Positions 16,967-26,194 of a DNA stretch of 64,000 bases are shown one piece after another. A program made the position numbers and the translations under genes. The stretch is from contig QCBN01000001.1 in the NCBI GenBank assembly GCA_003281585.1, positions 1 through 64,000 of the forward strand, read 5' to 3'. This DNA comes from Prochlorococcus sp. AG-347-I15. GTDB taxonomy: Bacteria > Cyanobacteriota > Cyanobacteriia > PCC-6307 > Cyanobiaceae. The notes beneath the pieces were generated by a model that had not been told where the DNA came from, searched no databases, and worked only from the letters and a program-made list of their open reading frames with translations. The first letter of the stretch is position 1. Each line of letters begins with the position of its first letter.

Positions 16967-17896
16967 AATAACATCTACTCTCTCTTTATAAATATTATCC
17001 CTTTCTTAATATTTGGGTTTCTTCTTGGAAAAAAGAATCCAAAGATTTCTAAATATATAGCAAGACCTCTTATAAGATTTGGCATTCCATTAAGTGTTAT
17101 GGGTCTTTTATTAAAGGAAGGTATAGATATAAATCTTATTAAAAGCGCATTTTTAGCATTTTCCCTTATTGGATCCCTAATAACTCTTATAAATATCGCA
17201 CCAATAATTAAAAAAAGGCTTTCAAATTATAGTTTGCAGCTGGCAGGCCTAGTAGGTAATACTTCATTTCTTGGAATACCAATTGCAATTGCTCTTCTAC
17301 CTTCCACCACGATTAATTTCACTATTGGATTTGACTTGGGAACAACATTATTCGCTTGGATATTTGGACCTTTTCTTCTACAAGAAAAATTCCAAAACAC
17401 GAGCATTCCAAATTTAAAAGGATTATTAGATGCATTAATGAATAGTCCTGCATCAAGAGGGATAATTGGTGTACTAATAACATATCTTTTCCACTTAGAT
17501 GAAATATTAGGCAATTACCTTTGGATACCTGCAAGAATAGTTATCGGTTTGGCAATAATAATTGTAGGAACAAGACTCGGGATAATAACAAATCAAAAGG
17601 ATAAATTTTTTGATCTTAATGAAGAAATTAAATTTTCAATTTTACTGAAATTATTTATTCTTCCTTTTATAGTTTTCTTAACATGTAAATTTTTAAATTT
17701 TGACTTCTATCAATCTTCAGCAGTGATTCTTCAGGCAGGAACACCTACGGCAATATCAACAATTTTAATGGCAGAAGCTTATGACGTGAAACAAAAAGTC
17801 GCTTCAAAAATTCTTTTCACAACAACATTAATTTCAATAATTACAATTCCTCTCATAGCAATTCTTATTGAAGCCTTCAACAAAAGAATTTTGTAA
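16967..17896 (+). CDS. AEC (auxin efflux carrier) family permease, start codon unclear
   Basis: From ATG 17099 the product is 265 residues with about nine membrane helices. It includes 'LAGLVGNTSFLGIPIAIALL' and 'AVILQAGTPTAISTILMAEAYD', both typical of AEC/YfdV-type membrane carriers. The family is usually near 300 residues. In-frame sequence upstream clearly encodes the missing first helix ('INIIPFLIFGFLLGKKNPKI', about 16988-17047) back to a TAA at 16964. There is no ATG, GTG or TTG in that stretch; ATA 16970 or ATT 16994 are the only near-start codons. Either a non-canonical start is used, or the start was lost. The family call is sound; the 5' end is not. Confidence 0.75.
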   Translation, partial: NNIYSLFINIIPFLIFGFLLGKKNPKISKYIARPLIRFGIPLSVMGLLLKEGIDINLIKSAFLAFSLIGSLITLINIAPIIKKRLSNYSLQLAGLVGNTSFLGIPIAIALLPSTTINFTIGFDLGTTLFAWIFGPFLLQEKFQNTSIPNLKGLLDALMNSPASRGIIGVLITYLFHLDEILGNYLWIPARIVIGLAIIIVGTRLGIITNQKDKFFDLNEEIKFSILLKLFILPFIVFLTCKFLNFDFYQSSAVILQAGTPTAISTILMAEAYDVKQKVASKILFTTTLISIITIPLIAILIEAFNKRIL

Positions 17897-17969
17897 AACA
17901 AGCAACACAATTAATGCTGATTGTAAAGATATTATTCCGATATATACATAATGTCTTAAGATTTAGGAC

Positions 17970-18221
17970 ATGAAGTCAGCAAACCCTGAAAATGAATATA
18001 TTCCTTTAGATATTAGGATTTCTGTGAGAAGAGATACCCTAAGGCTTATCGCAGAGATGGCGCAAGATATGGGAATAAGCATTAATGAAGTTTTTAGTTT
18101 TTTAGCTGAAGATTCTGTAATTGATCTTGAATTACTTGAAGATTTAAAGGAAATTGAAATTCCCAATAAGTGTAGCCTTGATGATCTAAAAACAGCAATT
18201 CTTAGAAAAAAACTCTGTTAA
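17970..18221 (+). CDS. Small hypothetical protein, possibly a DNA-binding-like fold
   Basis: 83 residues. 'YIPLDIRISVRRDTLRLIAEMAQDMGISINE' has the pattern of a short beta strand followed by two helices, a little like ribbon-helix-helix proteins. The rest is acidic and helical. The similarity is weak and I do not claim function. The gene is convergent with the GT39 gene and overlaps its end by four bases. Confidence 0.6.
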   Translation: MKSANPENEYIPLDIRISVRRDTLRLIAEMAQDMGISINEVFSFLAEDSVIDLELLEDLKEIEIPNKCSLDDLKTAILRKKLC

Positions 18222-20023
18222 AATTTCTCAACTTTTCTAATTTTCCAGTCAGATTTATAGCCGTTTTTAACTAAAAAATCCGAATACTTATTTAAATCAC
18301 CTTTCTTAATACGCCATAATTTGTAAATCCCATATTCACCAATTTTTTGATGATTAATTTTTGACCAACGTGGTGATCGAGAAGAGTAGTCATCTATAAC
18401 AACCAATAAAGATTTGTATTGATAATTTGGCTCATCCTCGTAATTTACTCTTCTATCAAAATTTAATCTTTCTGAAAGGTTAATTAATCCTTGTCTACTG
18501 TTGGGTTCATAAAAGACTATTTGTCTGGAGTAAAAATGTAAGGATGGTTTTCTTATGCCAATCATAGCCAAAGTTTCTCCCCCCTCACGAATATCTAGGA
18601 TTAATTTTGAGATTTTCCTTAAAGGTAGTTGCCTTGAGGTATCTGCTAATTTTCTTATAGGGGACATCAAAAAGGGTTGTCCAATTAAAAGCAAAATTTG
18701 AAGATAAAGAAAAATATTTTTAGACTTTAAACATAATAAAGTTAACGCAAGAATTGTGAATGAACAGAAGAACAATCTGGCTTTGAAAATTATCCCAGAG
18801 CTTATTAGTTCAGACGCAAGATTAGGCATTTCAGGATCATTTATTGAACTTAACCAAATATTTGAGAAAAAGAATGCTGAAGAAACTCCAAATAATATTA
18901 ATATGTTAAAAATCCACAAACAAAAATAAGTTTTATTTGGAATTTTTAAGTTTATAAAGCTATTACTTATTAAAATTGCAGCTGCCGGGATTGCTGGTAA
19001 CCAATAGCTTGGTAATTTCGTAGCAGAAATACTAAAAAAAATTAAAACCGATGTTAACCAACATAGAGAAAATATATTAAGAGTTTCAGAAGCTGTGCAA
19101 CTTTCTTTAAAACTGTGCAATAAATCCTTGAAAGCTTTAAATATTCCGTGAAACAAAAAAGGGGTGAATGGTAATGAAGCAATAATCATTATGAAAAGAA
19201 AAAACCAGAATGGTTCAGTGTGATTATTGACAACCGAAGTATATCTTTGAAAATTATGATAACCAAAAAAGCTATCCCAGAAAGGCTTACCTTCCTTTAT
19301 CAACTCCAAAACGTACCATGGAAGACCTATAAGTATTGTTATAAATAACCCTTTCTTAAGTTTTATCTTAAAAAGAAAACTTTTCCAATCCTTCTGAATT
19401 ATCAAAAAAGATGAAATAGTCAAAGTAACCAAAACAATAGCGACAGGCCCTTTAGTTAAAATTGCTAATCCCAAAAATATCCATGCTGAGATACATTGAT
19501 CATCATTTTCACTTGCCATTCTTCTCCAGAACAAAAGCAGACTAATCCCTAAAGTCCCAGTAAAAAGAGCATCACTTACAGCAGTTCTACTCCAGATAAT
19601 TATTAACGGAGAAAGAGAGAAAGCTAAAGATGCAACTATTGGAGTAAAGAATTGCCTATCTCCTTTCTGAGGCCAACAAAATAATGTATCTCCAATCATC
19701 AACATTAAAAATAATGATCCCAAAGCTGAAGGTAGTCTTGCTGATATTGTCCCGAGAGTATCCCAAATCTCATTCTTTGGTAATGAGTAAAAAAAACCCA
19801 TCAGCCAATATATTAGTGGAGGTTTATCAAAACGAAACATCCCATTGACTTTTGGAGTTAACCAATCACCAGATCCACTCATTGCTCTTGCTGCTGCTGC
19901 AAATAATGGAGGAGTTTCATCCACCAGTCCTGTAGCACCTAAATCTAAAATAAATATAATGATCCCAAAGAATAGAATTAACAATAAGGTTGCAAGCCTT
20001 TTTTTTGAATTAAGAAAAATCAT
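18218..20023 (-). CDS. ArnT-like GT39/GT83 membrane glycosyltransferase
   Basis: 601 residues with about 11-12 membrane helices and a soluble C-terminal part. The first outside loop carries 'GLVDETPPLFAAAARAM' with Asp35-Glu36, the catalytic pair of GT-C fold enzymes. 'FDKPPLIYWLMG' is the ArnT/PMT signature that follows. Such enzymes move a sugar from a polyprenyl phosphate to lipid A, protein or another lipid on the periplasmic face. Acceptor unknown. The next gene on the strand is a GT4 enzyme, so a shared lipid or glycan path is likely. Confidence 0.87.
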   Translation of the reverse strand: MIFLNSKKRLATLLLILFFGIIIFILDLGATGLVDETPPLFAAAARAMSGSGDWLTPKVNGMFRFDKPPLIYWLMGFFYSLPKNEIWDTLGTISARLPSALGSLFLMLMIGDTLFCWPQKGDRQFFTPIVASLAFSLSPLIIIWSRTAVSDALFTGTLGISLLLFWRRMASENDDQCISAWIFLGLAILTKGPVAIVLVTLTISSFLIIQKDWKSFLFKIKLKKGLFITILIGLPWYVLELIKEGKPFWDSFFGYHNFQRYTSVVNNHTEPFWFFLFIMIIASLPFTPFLFHGIFKAFKDLLHSFKESCTASETLNIFSLCWLTSVLIFFSISATKLPSYWLPAIPAAAILISNSFINLKIPNKTYFCLWIFNILILFGVSSAFFFSNIWLSSINDPEMPNLASELISSGIIFKARLFFCSFTILALTLLCLKSKNIFLYLQILLLIGQPFLMSPIRKLADTSRQLPLRKISKLILDIREGGETLAMIGIRKPSLHFYSRQIVFYEPNSRQGLINLSERLNFDRRVNYEDEPNYQYKSLLVVIDDYSSRSPRWSKINHQKIGEYGIYKLWRIKKGDLNKYSDFLVKNGYKSDWKIRKVEKF

Positions 20024-20036
20024 TTACTAAATTATT

Positions 20037-21113
20037 TTACTTATATTCGTTGATTACCTTATTAAGCCAGCTCACAACCTTGTTAGCAAATATCTCTGCA
20101 GAAGCATTTCTTTCTACCCATTCTCTGCATGTTTGGCGCTTTATTTTGCCGATAATCTCTACATAAGAAAGCATAGTTTCTTTATTGTCGGGGTCCGCAA
20201 GATATCCTGTTTTACCATGCTGAATAATTTCACCAGGCCCTCCTCTTTTATAAGCTATAACTGGCACCCCACAGGCTAAAGCTTCTACAATAACGTTACC
20301 ATATGCTTCATTCCATTTCGGGGTGTTTAGCAAAACCCTGCATTTGCCAAGTTCCTTTTGTAATTCGTCAGTCGCTAAAAAACCCATCCAATCTATAGTT
20401 CCGGGAGGATATGATTGCTCTATTTTTGAGGCGTATTTCTCATCTTCTATGACTCCCCAAACATTCAGTTTTTCACCAAGTGCATTTGCTACATATACTG
20501 CATCTTCTAAACCTTTTTCCGGAGCTACTCTTCCAACCCAACCCATTGGTCCCCTCATAGATTCTTGAAAAATATAATTTTCTAATTCAAAACCATTACC
20601 AATTATTATTGGTTTTTTTATAAATGGATAATCATTTGCTTGTGTTTTTGAATGAAAGGCAAAATTGTATGGATATTTCTTATAAACCTTAGAGATTAAA
20701 TTACTAATTATTGAACTTTCAGAACCCATACTAATAAGATGGGCAATCGGGATATCTACATTTAATGTCATCCAAATAGGCAACCAATCATAAGACAGGT
20801 TTAATAATACATCTGCTTTTTTGGCAATATCTAATCCTTTTTCAAGCATTCCAGCTAGCAGCGAATTATTAGGAATACTTACAGGAGAATTATAATTTTG
20901 ATGCTGCCAACTGACTTGATCTTCACCCTCTACAAAATGTAATTTAGCTTTTTCATTACTTCTGTATAATTTAGAATTTTTAGGAGCTATCACTTCTACA
21001 GAGTGACCTAATGAAAGCAAACCTGAAACTAAGGAATTCAAAGTTAATTCAACTCCTCCGCCTTTACCGCTTCCCAAGTAACCTATTGGAGTACTAATCA
21101 AAACTATTCGCAT
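20037..21113 (-). CDS. Glycosyltransferase family 4 protein
   Basis: 358 residues. The N-terminal 'STPIGYLGSGKGGGVELTLNSL' is the Gly-rich acceptor loop of GT-B enzymes. The second domain has 'GRVAPEKGLEDAV' and 'WNEAYGNVIVEALACGVPVIAYKRGGPGEI', where the E-x7-E motif binds the nucleotide sugar. It is cytoplasmic, transferring from a nucleotide sugar. It shares a strand with the GT39 gene (gap of 13 bases) and the EamA gene, suggesting one operon. Confidence 0.9.
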   Translation of the reverse strand: MRIVLISTPIGYLGSGKGGGVELTLNSLVSGLLSLGHSVEVIAPKNSKLYRSNEKAKLHFVEGEDQVSWQHQNYNSPVSIPNNSLLAGMLEKGLDIAKKADVLLNLSYDWLPIWMTLNVDIPIAHLISMGSESSIISNLISKVYKKYPYNFAFHSKTQANDYPFIKKPIIIGNGFELENYIFQESMRGPMGWVGRVAPEKGLEDAVYVANALGEKLNVWGVIEDEKYASKIEQSYPPGTIDWMGFLATDELQKELGKCRVLLNTPKWNEAYGNVIVEALACGVPVIAYKRGGPGEIIQHGKTGYLADPDNKETMLSYVEIIGKIKRQTCREWVERNASAEIFANKVVSWLNKVINEYK

Positions 21114-21140
21114 TATTAGACTTTTACACCTAGAAACTAA

Positions 21141-22082
21141 CTAAATATTAGTATCAGTAGATTTATTTTCCCATAATGACCTTCTCTGGCTAACAAAAAA
21201 TACCGAGGCAAGAACAAAAACTACTCCTATCCATTGAATAATAGTAAGCCTTTCATCCAACCAAATACCTCCACTTAAAAGAGCAAATACAGGAGTTAAA
21301 AATGCAAGGGTACTAAATCCAGTTATTTCTTTATTATTAGCAAAATAGAAAAACAACCCATAAGCTATTGCTCCTCCAAAGATACTTGCAAATGACATCA
21401 GACCCCACTCAAATATTGACCAATTTGGGAGTATTTGAAAATTTGATTGTAAGAAATACTTGATAATTAAGGGCACACTTCCTAAAACCATATGCCATCC
21501 AGTAACTGCAACTGGATCACTTTTGGTACAGGTGAACCTTATTAAAATTGTTCCTAGTGCCATAGCCAGAGAAGCTGCAAGCATCCAAAGTTCTCCAAAG
21601 TTAAAGGTCACATCGCTCATAGCCTTATCAGACAGAAGCCACCAGTTTTCTAAAAATTCTTGAGGTAAACCCAAGAATACAATGCCTCCCAAGCCAAAAA
21701 GTAAGCCTAACCACCCTATTGGATTAATTAAATTTCCAAAAATTGCTCTTGCTAAAATTGCTACCAAAAGGGGTTGAGAATCAATCAGTACAGACCCAAG
21801 ACCTGCGCCAGTTTTTGCAATCCCATAAGTTAGAAACAACTGAAAAAAAGTAGCATCGACAATTGTAAAAACTAAAAACCATTTCAAATCGCATCTATAT
21901 ATTTTTAAATCTCGTTTTAATAAATATGTTGTTATTAGAACAAGGATTCCTGCAGGGAGTAATCTCAATGAAGCTACTAACTCAGGCCCAGCACTTGATA
22001 CTAAAGGAGTCATAGCGGCCATTGAAGTCCCCCAAAGTGCGAATGGGAGTATCATTAAAAACCAATTTAGGATTGAATTCAT
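21141..22082 (-). CDS. DMT superfamily (EamA) transporter
   Basis: 313 residues with ten membrane helices formed by two five-helix EamA repeats. Typical pieces are 'LPFALWGTSMAAMTPLV' at the start, 'AKTGAGLGSVLIDSQPLLVAILA' in repeat 1 and 'TPVFALLSGGIWLDERLTIIQWIGVVFVLASV' in repeat 2. EamA proteins export amino acids, nucleotide sugars or other metabolites; the substrate here is unknown. It is first in the presumed EamA-GT4-GT39 operon. Confidence 0.9.
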   Translation of the reverse strand: MNSILNWFLMILPFALWGTSMAAMTPLVSSAGPELVASLRLLPAGILVLITTYLLKRDLKIYRCDLKWFLVFTIVDATFFQLFLTYGIAKTGAGLGSVLIDSQPLLVAILARAIFGNLINPIGWLGLLFGLGGIVFLGLPQEFLENWWLLSDKAMSDVTFNFGELWMLAASLAMALGTILIRFTCTKSDPVAVTGWHMVLGSVPLIIKYFLQSNFQILPNWSIFEWGLMSFASIFGGAIAYGLFFYFANNKEITGFSTLAFLTPVFALLSGGIWLDERLTIIQWIGVVFVLASVFFVSQRRSLWENKSTDTNI

Positions 22083-22133
22083 TAGTTCTGCTGATAATCT
22101 TTTTAAAGTAGTTTTATGTTTTTACCTAAAAGA

Positions 22134-22943
22134 ATGATTTGGCCTTTTAGACGAAAGTCAAAAAAAAGATTGGCTCGTATCTTAATTAATGAGCCTATTA
22201 CAAGTTCTACAAGAGTTTCTGTCCTTAAAGCTCTCAAACAAATAGAGGATAGAGAATTTCCTGCCTTGATAGTGAGAATTGATTCTCCAGGAGGCACTGT
22301 TGGGGATAGCCAAGAAATATACTCTGCCATTAAAAGACTAAAAGATAAGGGATGTAAAGTAATTGCTAGTTTTGGGAACATATCAGCATCTGGAGGTGTT
22401 TACATTGGTGTTGCATCTGACAAAATAGTTGCGAATCCTGGCACAATTACAGGTTCTATTGGAGTAATTATAAGAGGAAATAACTTATCTGAATTGTTAG
22501 ATAAAATTGGTATAAAGTTCGAGACTGTTAAAAGCGGTGTATTTAAAGATATTCTTTCTCCAGATAAACCTTTAAGTGAGGAAGGTAGAGGACTTCTTCA
22601 AGGCCTGATAGATGAGAGCTACAATCAATTTATCAACGCTGTAGCTGAAGGAAGAAATCTGCCAGTTGAAGAAGTAAGAAAATTTGCTGATGGAAGAATT
22701 TTCACTGGAACGCAAGCAAAAGAATTAGGTCTTGTTGATGAAGTTGGAGATGAATTTGTTGCCAGGGAACTTGCTGCAAAAATGGTTAATATCGATCCTA
22801 AAGTTGAACCCTTAACATTTGGAAAGAAAAAAAAGAAAGTTCTTGGACTAATTCCGGGAAGTAAAATTATTCAAAAAATTATGGATAATATCTTTTTTGA
22901 GATCGATTCATCTAATAAAATACTTTGGTTATACAAGCCATAG
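22134..22943 (+). CDS. sppA: Signal peptide peptidase SppA (short type)
   Basis: The start is ATG 22134 ('MIWPFRRKSKKR'); an ATG at 22116 adds only six residues. The catalytic dyad is visible as Ser in 'NISASGGVY' (residue 86) and Lys in 'VKSGVFKD' (residue 138). 'IDSPGG' forms the oxyanion region. The length of about 269 residues fits the short, homo-octameric Bacillus-type SppA, not the duplicated E. coli form. It degrades leftover signal peptides. Cyanobacterial SppA enzymes have been linked to thylakoid acclimation. Confidence 0.9.
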   Translation: MIWPFRRKSKKRLARILINEPITSSTRVSVLKALKQIEDREFPALIVRIDSPGGTVGDSQEIYSAIKRLKDKGCKVIASFGNISASGGVYIGVASDKIVANPGTITGSIGVIIRGNNLSELLDKIGIKFETVKSGVFKDILSPDKPLSEEGRGLLQGLIDESYNQFINAVAEGRNLPVEEVRKFADGRIFTGTQAKELGLVDEVGDEFVARELAAKMVNIDPKVEPLTFGKKKKKVLGLIPGSKIIQKIMDNIFFEIDSSNKILWLYKP

Positions 22944-22949
22944 ATCAAT

Positions 22950-23333
22950 ATGTACGAAAAAATGGAAGACAATTATAAAATTACATTTATTCGTGGAGCG
23001 ACTACAGCATCTGGGAATTCTGTTAAAGAAATAGAGCATGCTGTAGTTGAATTAATAAATGAATTAATTTCACGCAATAATCTAATAAAAACAAATTTAT
23101 TATCAATCACATTCACCGCAACAAAAGATCTAGATGCATGTTTCCCTGCTTCAATCGCAAGGAAATGTAACGGACTTGATTCAGTAGCTTTTTTAGACTG
23201 TCAACAAATGTATGTATCTAACGATATAGATTTTTGTATTAGAATGATGGCACAGGTTTTATTGCCGCCAAATAGTTCTATAAAGCATCCTTATTTAAGA
23301 GGTGCTTCAAAATTAAGGACAGATAGATGTTAA
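22950..23333 (+). CDS. aroH: Chorismate mutase, AroH type
   Basis: 127 residues, the size of the trimeric AroH fold. 'FIRGATTASGN' holds the substrate-binding Arg (Arg15 here) and 'CIRMMAQVLLP' the second Arg. The active-site segment is 'LDCQQMYV', in which Gln stands where Bacillus AroH has Glu78; as far as I recall this is usual in cyanobacteria. It turns chorismate into prephenate for Phe and Tyr synthesis. It starts seven bases after sppA. Confidence 0.9.
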   Translation: MYEKMEDNYKITFIRGATTASGNSVKEIEHAVVELINELISRNNLIKTNLLSITFTATKDLDACFPASIARKCNGLDSVAFLDCQQMYVSNDIDFCIRMMAQVLLPPNSSIKHPYLRGASKLRTDRC

Positions 23334-23405
23334 TCTTAGTAAAACAATTTTCCACATTAAATTTGGATAGATCTAAATTAATGCTTTAAAAAATTTATTT
23401 GATCA

Positions 23406-23987
23406 ATGTTAAAAAAAACAAAGAAACTTACTTTAAATTTTAAGATTTTAAGATTTTTTCTTCTACCTACTATTTTATTTTCTACTCCATTTTTTAATAA
23501 ACTCCAAGATACAAAAGCTGGATTGGAATTCCAGTGGGATCAAGACTCTGGGTATAGACGTTTAAAGTGGTTCCAAAAAGATAATAGAAGTAAATTTAGA
23601 AATACGATTTATTTTTTCTTGAGACCATCTGACAGAAGAACTGATCTTATAAAAATTAATTTAGCCATCCCCAAAACTTTTAAAGCTACTCTAGATAATG
23701 AAAAAATAAGTCTTTGCAGGGTAAAAATAGGTGGCTTTAGTAGTCGTACAAAATGTTTAGAGGATATTCCAGCTGATATTGAAATCAACACTGACGAATC
23801 ATCCCTGCGTTCATTAAATATTTACCCTTATAGCCCAATTCCCTCTGACAAAGAAAGTTATTCGATTGTATTAAAAAAAGTAATTAACCCAAAAAGATCA
23901 GGTCTATATCAATTCCATTCATATGGTCAGCCTAAAGGGGAATCAGTTTCAAGTTATTTAGGAAGTTGGACAATAGTGATCGATTAA
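23406..23987 (+). CDS. DUF2808 family secreted protein
   Basis: 193 residues with an N-terminal basic and hydrophobic segment (about residues 1-38) likely to be a signal peptide. The mature part 'GLEFQWDQDSGYRRLKWFQ' and 'IYFFLRPSDRRTDLIKINLAIP' match DUF2808, a cyanobacterial periplasmic or thylakoid-lumen family of unknown function. It precedes rpmH. Confidence 0.78.
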   Translation: MLKKTKKLTLNFKILRFFLLPTILFSTPFFNKLQDTKAGLEFQWDQDSGYRRLKWFQKDNRSKFRNTIYFFLRPSDRRTDLIKINLAIPKTFKATLDNEKISLCRVKIGGFSSRTKCLEDIPADIEINTDESSLRSLNIYPYSPIPSDKESYSIVLKKVINPKRSGLYQFHSYGQPKGESVSSYLGSWTIVID

Positions 23988-24017
23988 ATGATAAATTAAT
24001 TAAGGGAAATTAAAAAA

Positions 24018-24155
24018 ATGACTAAAAGAACTTTTGGCGGAACTTCAAGAAAAAGAAAACGTGTTTCTGGTTTTAGAGTAAGAATGCGTTCTCATACAGG
24101 TAGAAGAGTAATTAAAAGCAGAAGACAAAAAGGTAGAGAAAGAATAGCTGTATAG
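24018..24155 (+). CDS. rpmH: Ribosomal protein L34
   Basis: 45 residues starting '[20 protein letters not shown]' and ending '[11 protein letters not shown]', with the invariant '[19 protein letters not shown]' pattern of L34. It belongs to the 50S subunit. It is followed after 12 bases by rnpA, the common bacterial order. Confidence 0.98.
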
Positions 24156-24167
24156 TTTAAAATTTTA

Positions 24168-24554
24168 ATGGCCTTACCTAAAAATATGCGTTTAAAAGGT
24201 TATAGGACTTTTAATTATATTCATAAAAACTCCATAAAATATTATGGAGAATTAATGACATTTAAATTGGCAAAATCAAACCCAAAAATTCCCCTATCTC
24301 ATAAATTCACAAATTCCAAGAACAATTTTAAGGTTGCAATTGCTATAAGCAAAAAAGTTTCAAAAAAATCTGTAGAAAGAAATAAATTGAGAAGAATTCT
24401 CCATGAGTGGTTATTATCAAATATTCAAAAAATTAATAACCACAAACCTTATTGGTTACTTGTTAACCTTAAAATTGGCGTCTTCTCCGATGATAAAGAT
24501 AGACTTTTGGAGGACTTCCAAAACTTAATGTTCAAATCTCGACTAATCAAATGA
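24168..24554 (+). CDS. rnpA: Ribonuclease P protein component
   Basis: 128 residues. The start 'MALPKNMRLKGYRTFNYIHK' and the RNA-binding helix 'KKVSKKSVERNKLRRILHEW' (the RNR motif) are diagnostic. It helps the RNA subunit mature tRNA 5' ends. It overlaps the next gene by four bases. Confidence 0.96.
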   Translation: MALPKNMRLKGYRTFNYIHKNSIKYYGELMTFKLAKSNPKIPLSHKFTNSKNNFKVAIAISKKVSKKSVERNKLRRILHEWLLSNIQKINNHKPYWLLVNLKIGVFSDDKDRLLEDFQNLMFKSRLIK

Positions 24555-24964
24555 TTAACACAAATGAAGAAACCTTTTATGAAGGTGGTCCTGCAAAAAG
24601 CGATTTAATAATAAATCTGTTAGCAGGTATAACTATTCTTGGTTTGCCATTTACCTTTGCTGCAATAGTTAGAGCATTGTGGTTGAGATATAAAATTACA
24701 AACAAAAGAATTTCTATAGATGGTGGGTGGTTTGGTAAAAACAAAACACAAGTCTCATTGAGCAATATCGAAGAAATTAGATCTATTCCAAGGGGATTTG
24801 GATCATATGGTGATATGGTTCTTATTCTTAACGATGGATCAAAGGTTGAAATAAAATCACTACCTTTATTTAGAGAAAAGCAAAAATTTATCGAAGAGAA
24901 TATAAAAAAAAGATCCCAAATTCCAAATCTCAACGAAGTAGAGGGATTTGCTACTAAATTCTAA
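24551..24964 (+). CDS. Bacterial PH-domain membrane protein
   Basis: 137 residues. Two hydrophobic segments lie near residues 20-45, followed by 'YKITNKRISIDGGWFGKNKTQVSLSNIEEI', the typical start of a bacterial PH (YdbS/YdbT-like) domain. Function is not known. It overlaps rnpA and precedes yidC, a conserved order in cyanobacteria that suggests a membrane-biogenesis role. Confidence 0.83.
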   Translation: MINTNEETFYEGGPAKSDLIINLLAGITILGLPFTFAAIVRALWLRYKITNKRISIDGGWFGKNKTQVSLSNIEEIRSIPRGFGSYGDMVLILNDGSKVEIKSLPLFREKQKFIEENIKKRSQIPNLNEVEGFATKF

Positions 24965-25036
24965 ATAAATTAATTACAAAAATCTTTTTTTCCTGTAAAA
25001 TAAAATGTCCAGTAAAATTACACTCTCTTTAATATC

Positions 25037-26179
25037 GTGATAGGGTTCATTTCTGAAAAACTACTTATCCCGATTCTAGATTTTTTCTACGGTTTAGTCC
25101 CTAGTTATGGCTTAGCTATTGTTGCATTAACAGTTGTAATTAGGATTGCACTTTTCCCTTTGAGCGCTGGTTCCATTAGGAGTGCAAGAAGAATGAAGAT
25201 TGCGCAACCAGTAATGCAAAAAAGGCAGGCAGAAATAAAATCTAAGTTTTCAGGTGATCCAAAGAAACAACAAGAAGAATTAGGAAAACTAATGAATGAG
25301 TTTGGCAGCCCTCTGGCAGGATGCCTTCCATTAATCGTACAAATGCCTGTATTATTCGCTTTGTTTGCCACATTAAGAGGATCACCGTTTGCTGATGTTC
25401 CTTACAACATAAATCTAAAGGTGGTTCCACAGGATCAAATTGCAGCTGTTGATCCAAAGCCTTATAAATCCCCAAGACATTCTATATTCATAACAGAAAA
25501 ATCTCATTTTCCTGTAATTGCCACTATACCTAATGGAACAAAATTAGGAACAGAAGAATCAATCAAAATAAATTTGCAAACAACAAATGGTAATAGCTAT
25601 TCTGAAGTTTTATCAAAATATGATAATGGATCAAAATTTCTCCCAACTTGGAAGGTTTCAAAAGGTGCCGAAAACTTAAAAGTTTCCCAAGATGGTACTG
25701 TAACTGCAATTAAACCAGGTGATGCAACTATTGAGGCAAAAATTCCTGGTTTAGCTGCCAAAAGTGGTTTTCTTTTCATTAAGGCTCTTGGTCAAGTTGG
25801 CTTTTATGTAGATGGGGCTATCAATTGGGATATTGCTGCACTTGTTGGTGCCTTTGGATTAACCCTCCTTCTCTCTCAAATTTTGTCTAGTCAGGGAATG
25901 CCTGCCAATCCACAGCAATCAACAGCCAATAAAATTACACCAGTCATGATTACTGGAATGTTTCTGTTTTTCCCTCTACCAGCTGGAGTATTACTATATA
26001 TGGTTGTTGCTAATATTTTTCAAGCATTTCAGACATTTCTTCTTAACAAAGAAGCTCTTCCTGAAAATCTTCAGAAAATTTTAGATCAACAACTATCAGC
26101 CAAAAATGAAATAATAACAACTTCTGCTTCAACCATCTCAGATAAAAGATTACCTTTTGAACCGAATAGCAAAAAATAG
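25037..26179 (+). CDS. yidC: Membrane protein insertase YidC/Oxa1
   Basis: 380 residues from GTG 25037. The conserved hydrophilic groove Arg lies in '[20 protein letters not shown]' and the core helix is '[19 protein letters not shown]'. The middle insertion of about 120 residues has a Big2-like beta stretch ('[20 protein letters not shown]'), common in cyanobacterial YidC. It inserts thylakoid and plasma membrane proteins with or without SecYEG. It belongs to the rpmH-rnpA cluster. Confidence 0.95.
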   Translation: MIGFISEKLLIPILDFFYGLVPSYGLAIVALTVVIRIALFPLSAGSIRSARRMKIAQPVMQKRQAEIKSKFSGDPKKQQEELGKLMNEFGSPLAGCLPLIVQMPVLFALFATLRGSPFADVPYNINLKVVPQDQIAAVDPKPYKSPRHSIFITEKSHFPVIATIPNGTKLGTEESIKINLQTTNGNSYSEVLSKYDNGSKFLPTWKVSKGAENLKVSQDGTVTAIKPGDATIEAKIPGLAAKSGFLFIKALGQVGFYVDGAINWDIAALVGAFGLTLLLSQILSSQGMPANPQQSTANKITPVMITGMFLFFPLPAGVLLYMVVANIFQAFQTFLLNKEALPENLQKILDQQLSAKNEIITTSASTISDKRLPFEPNSKK

Positions 26180-26194
26180 TCTTAGTCTTAAACA

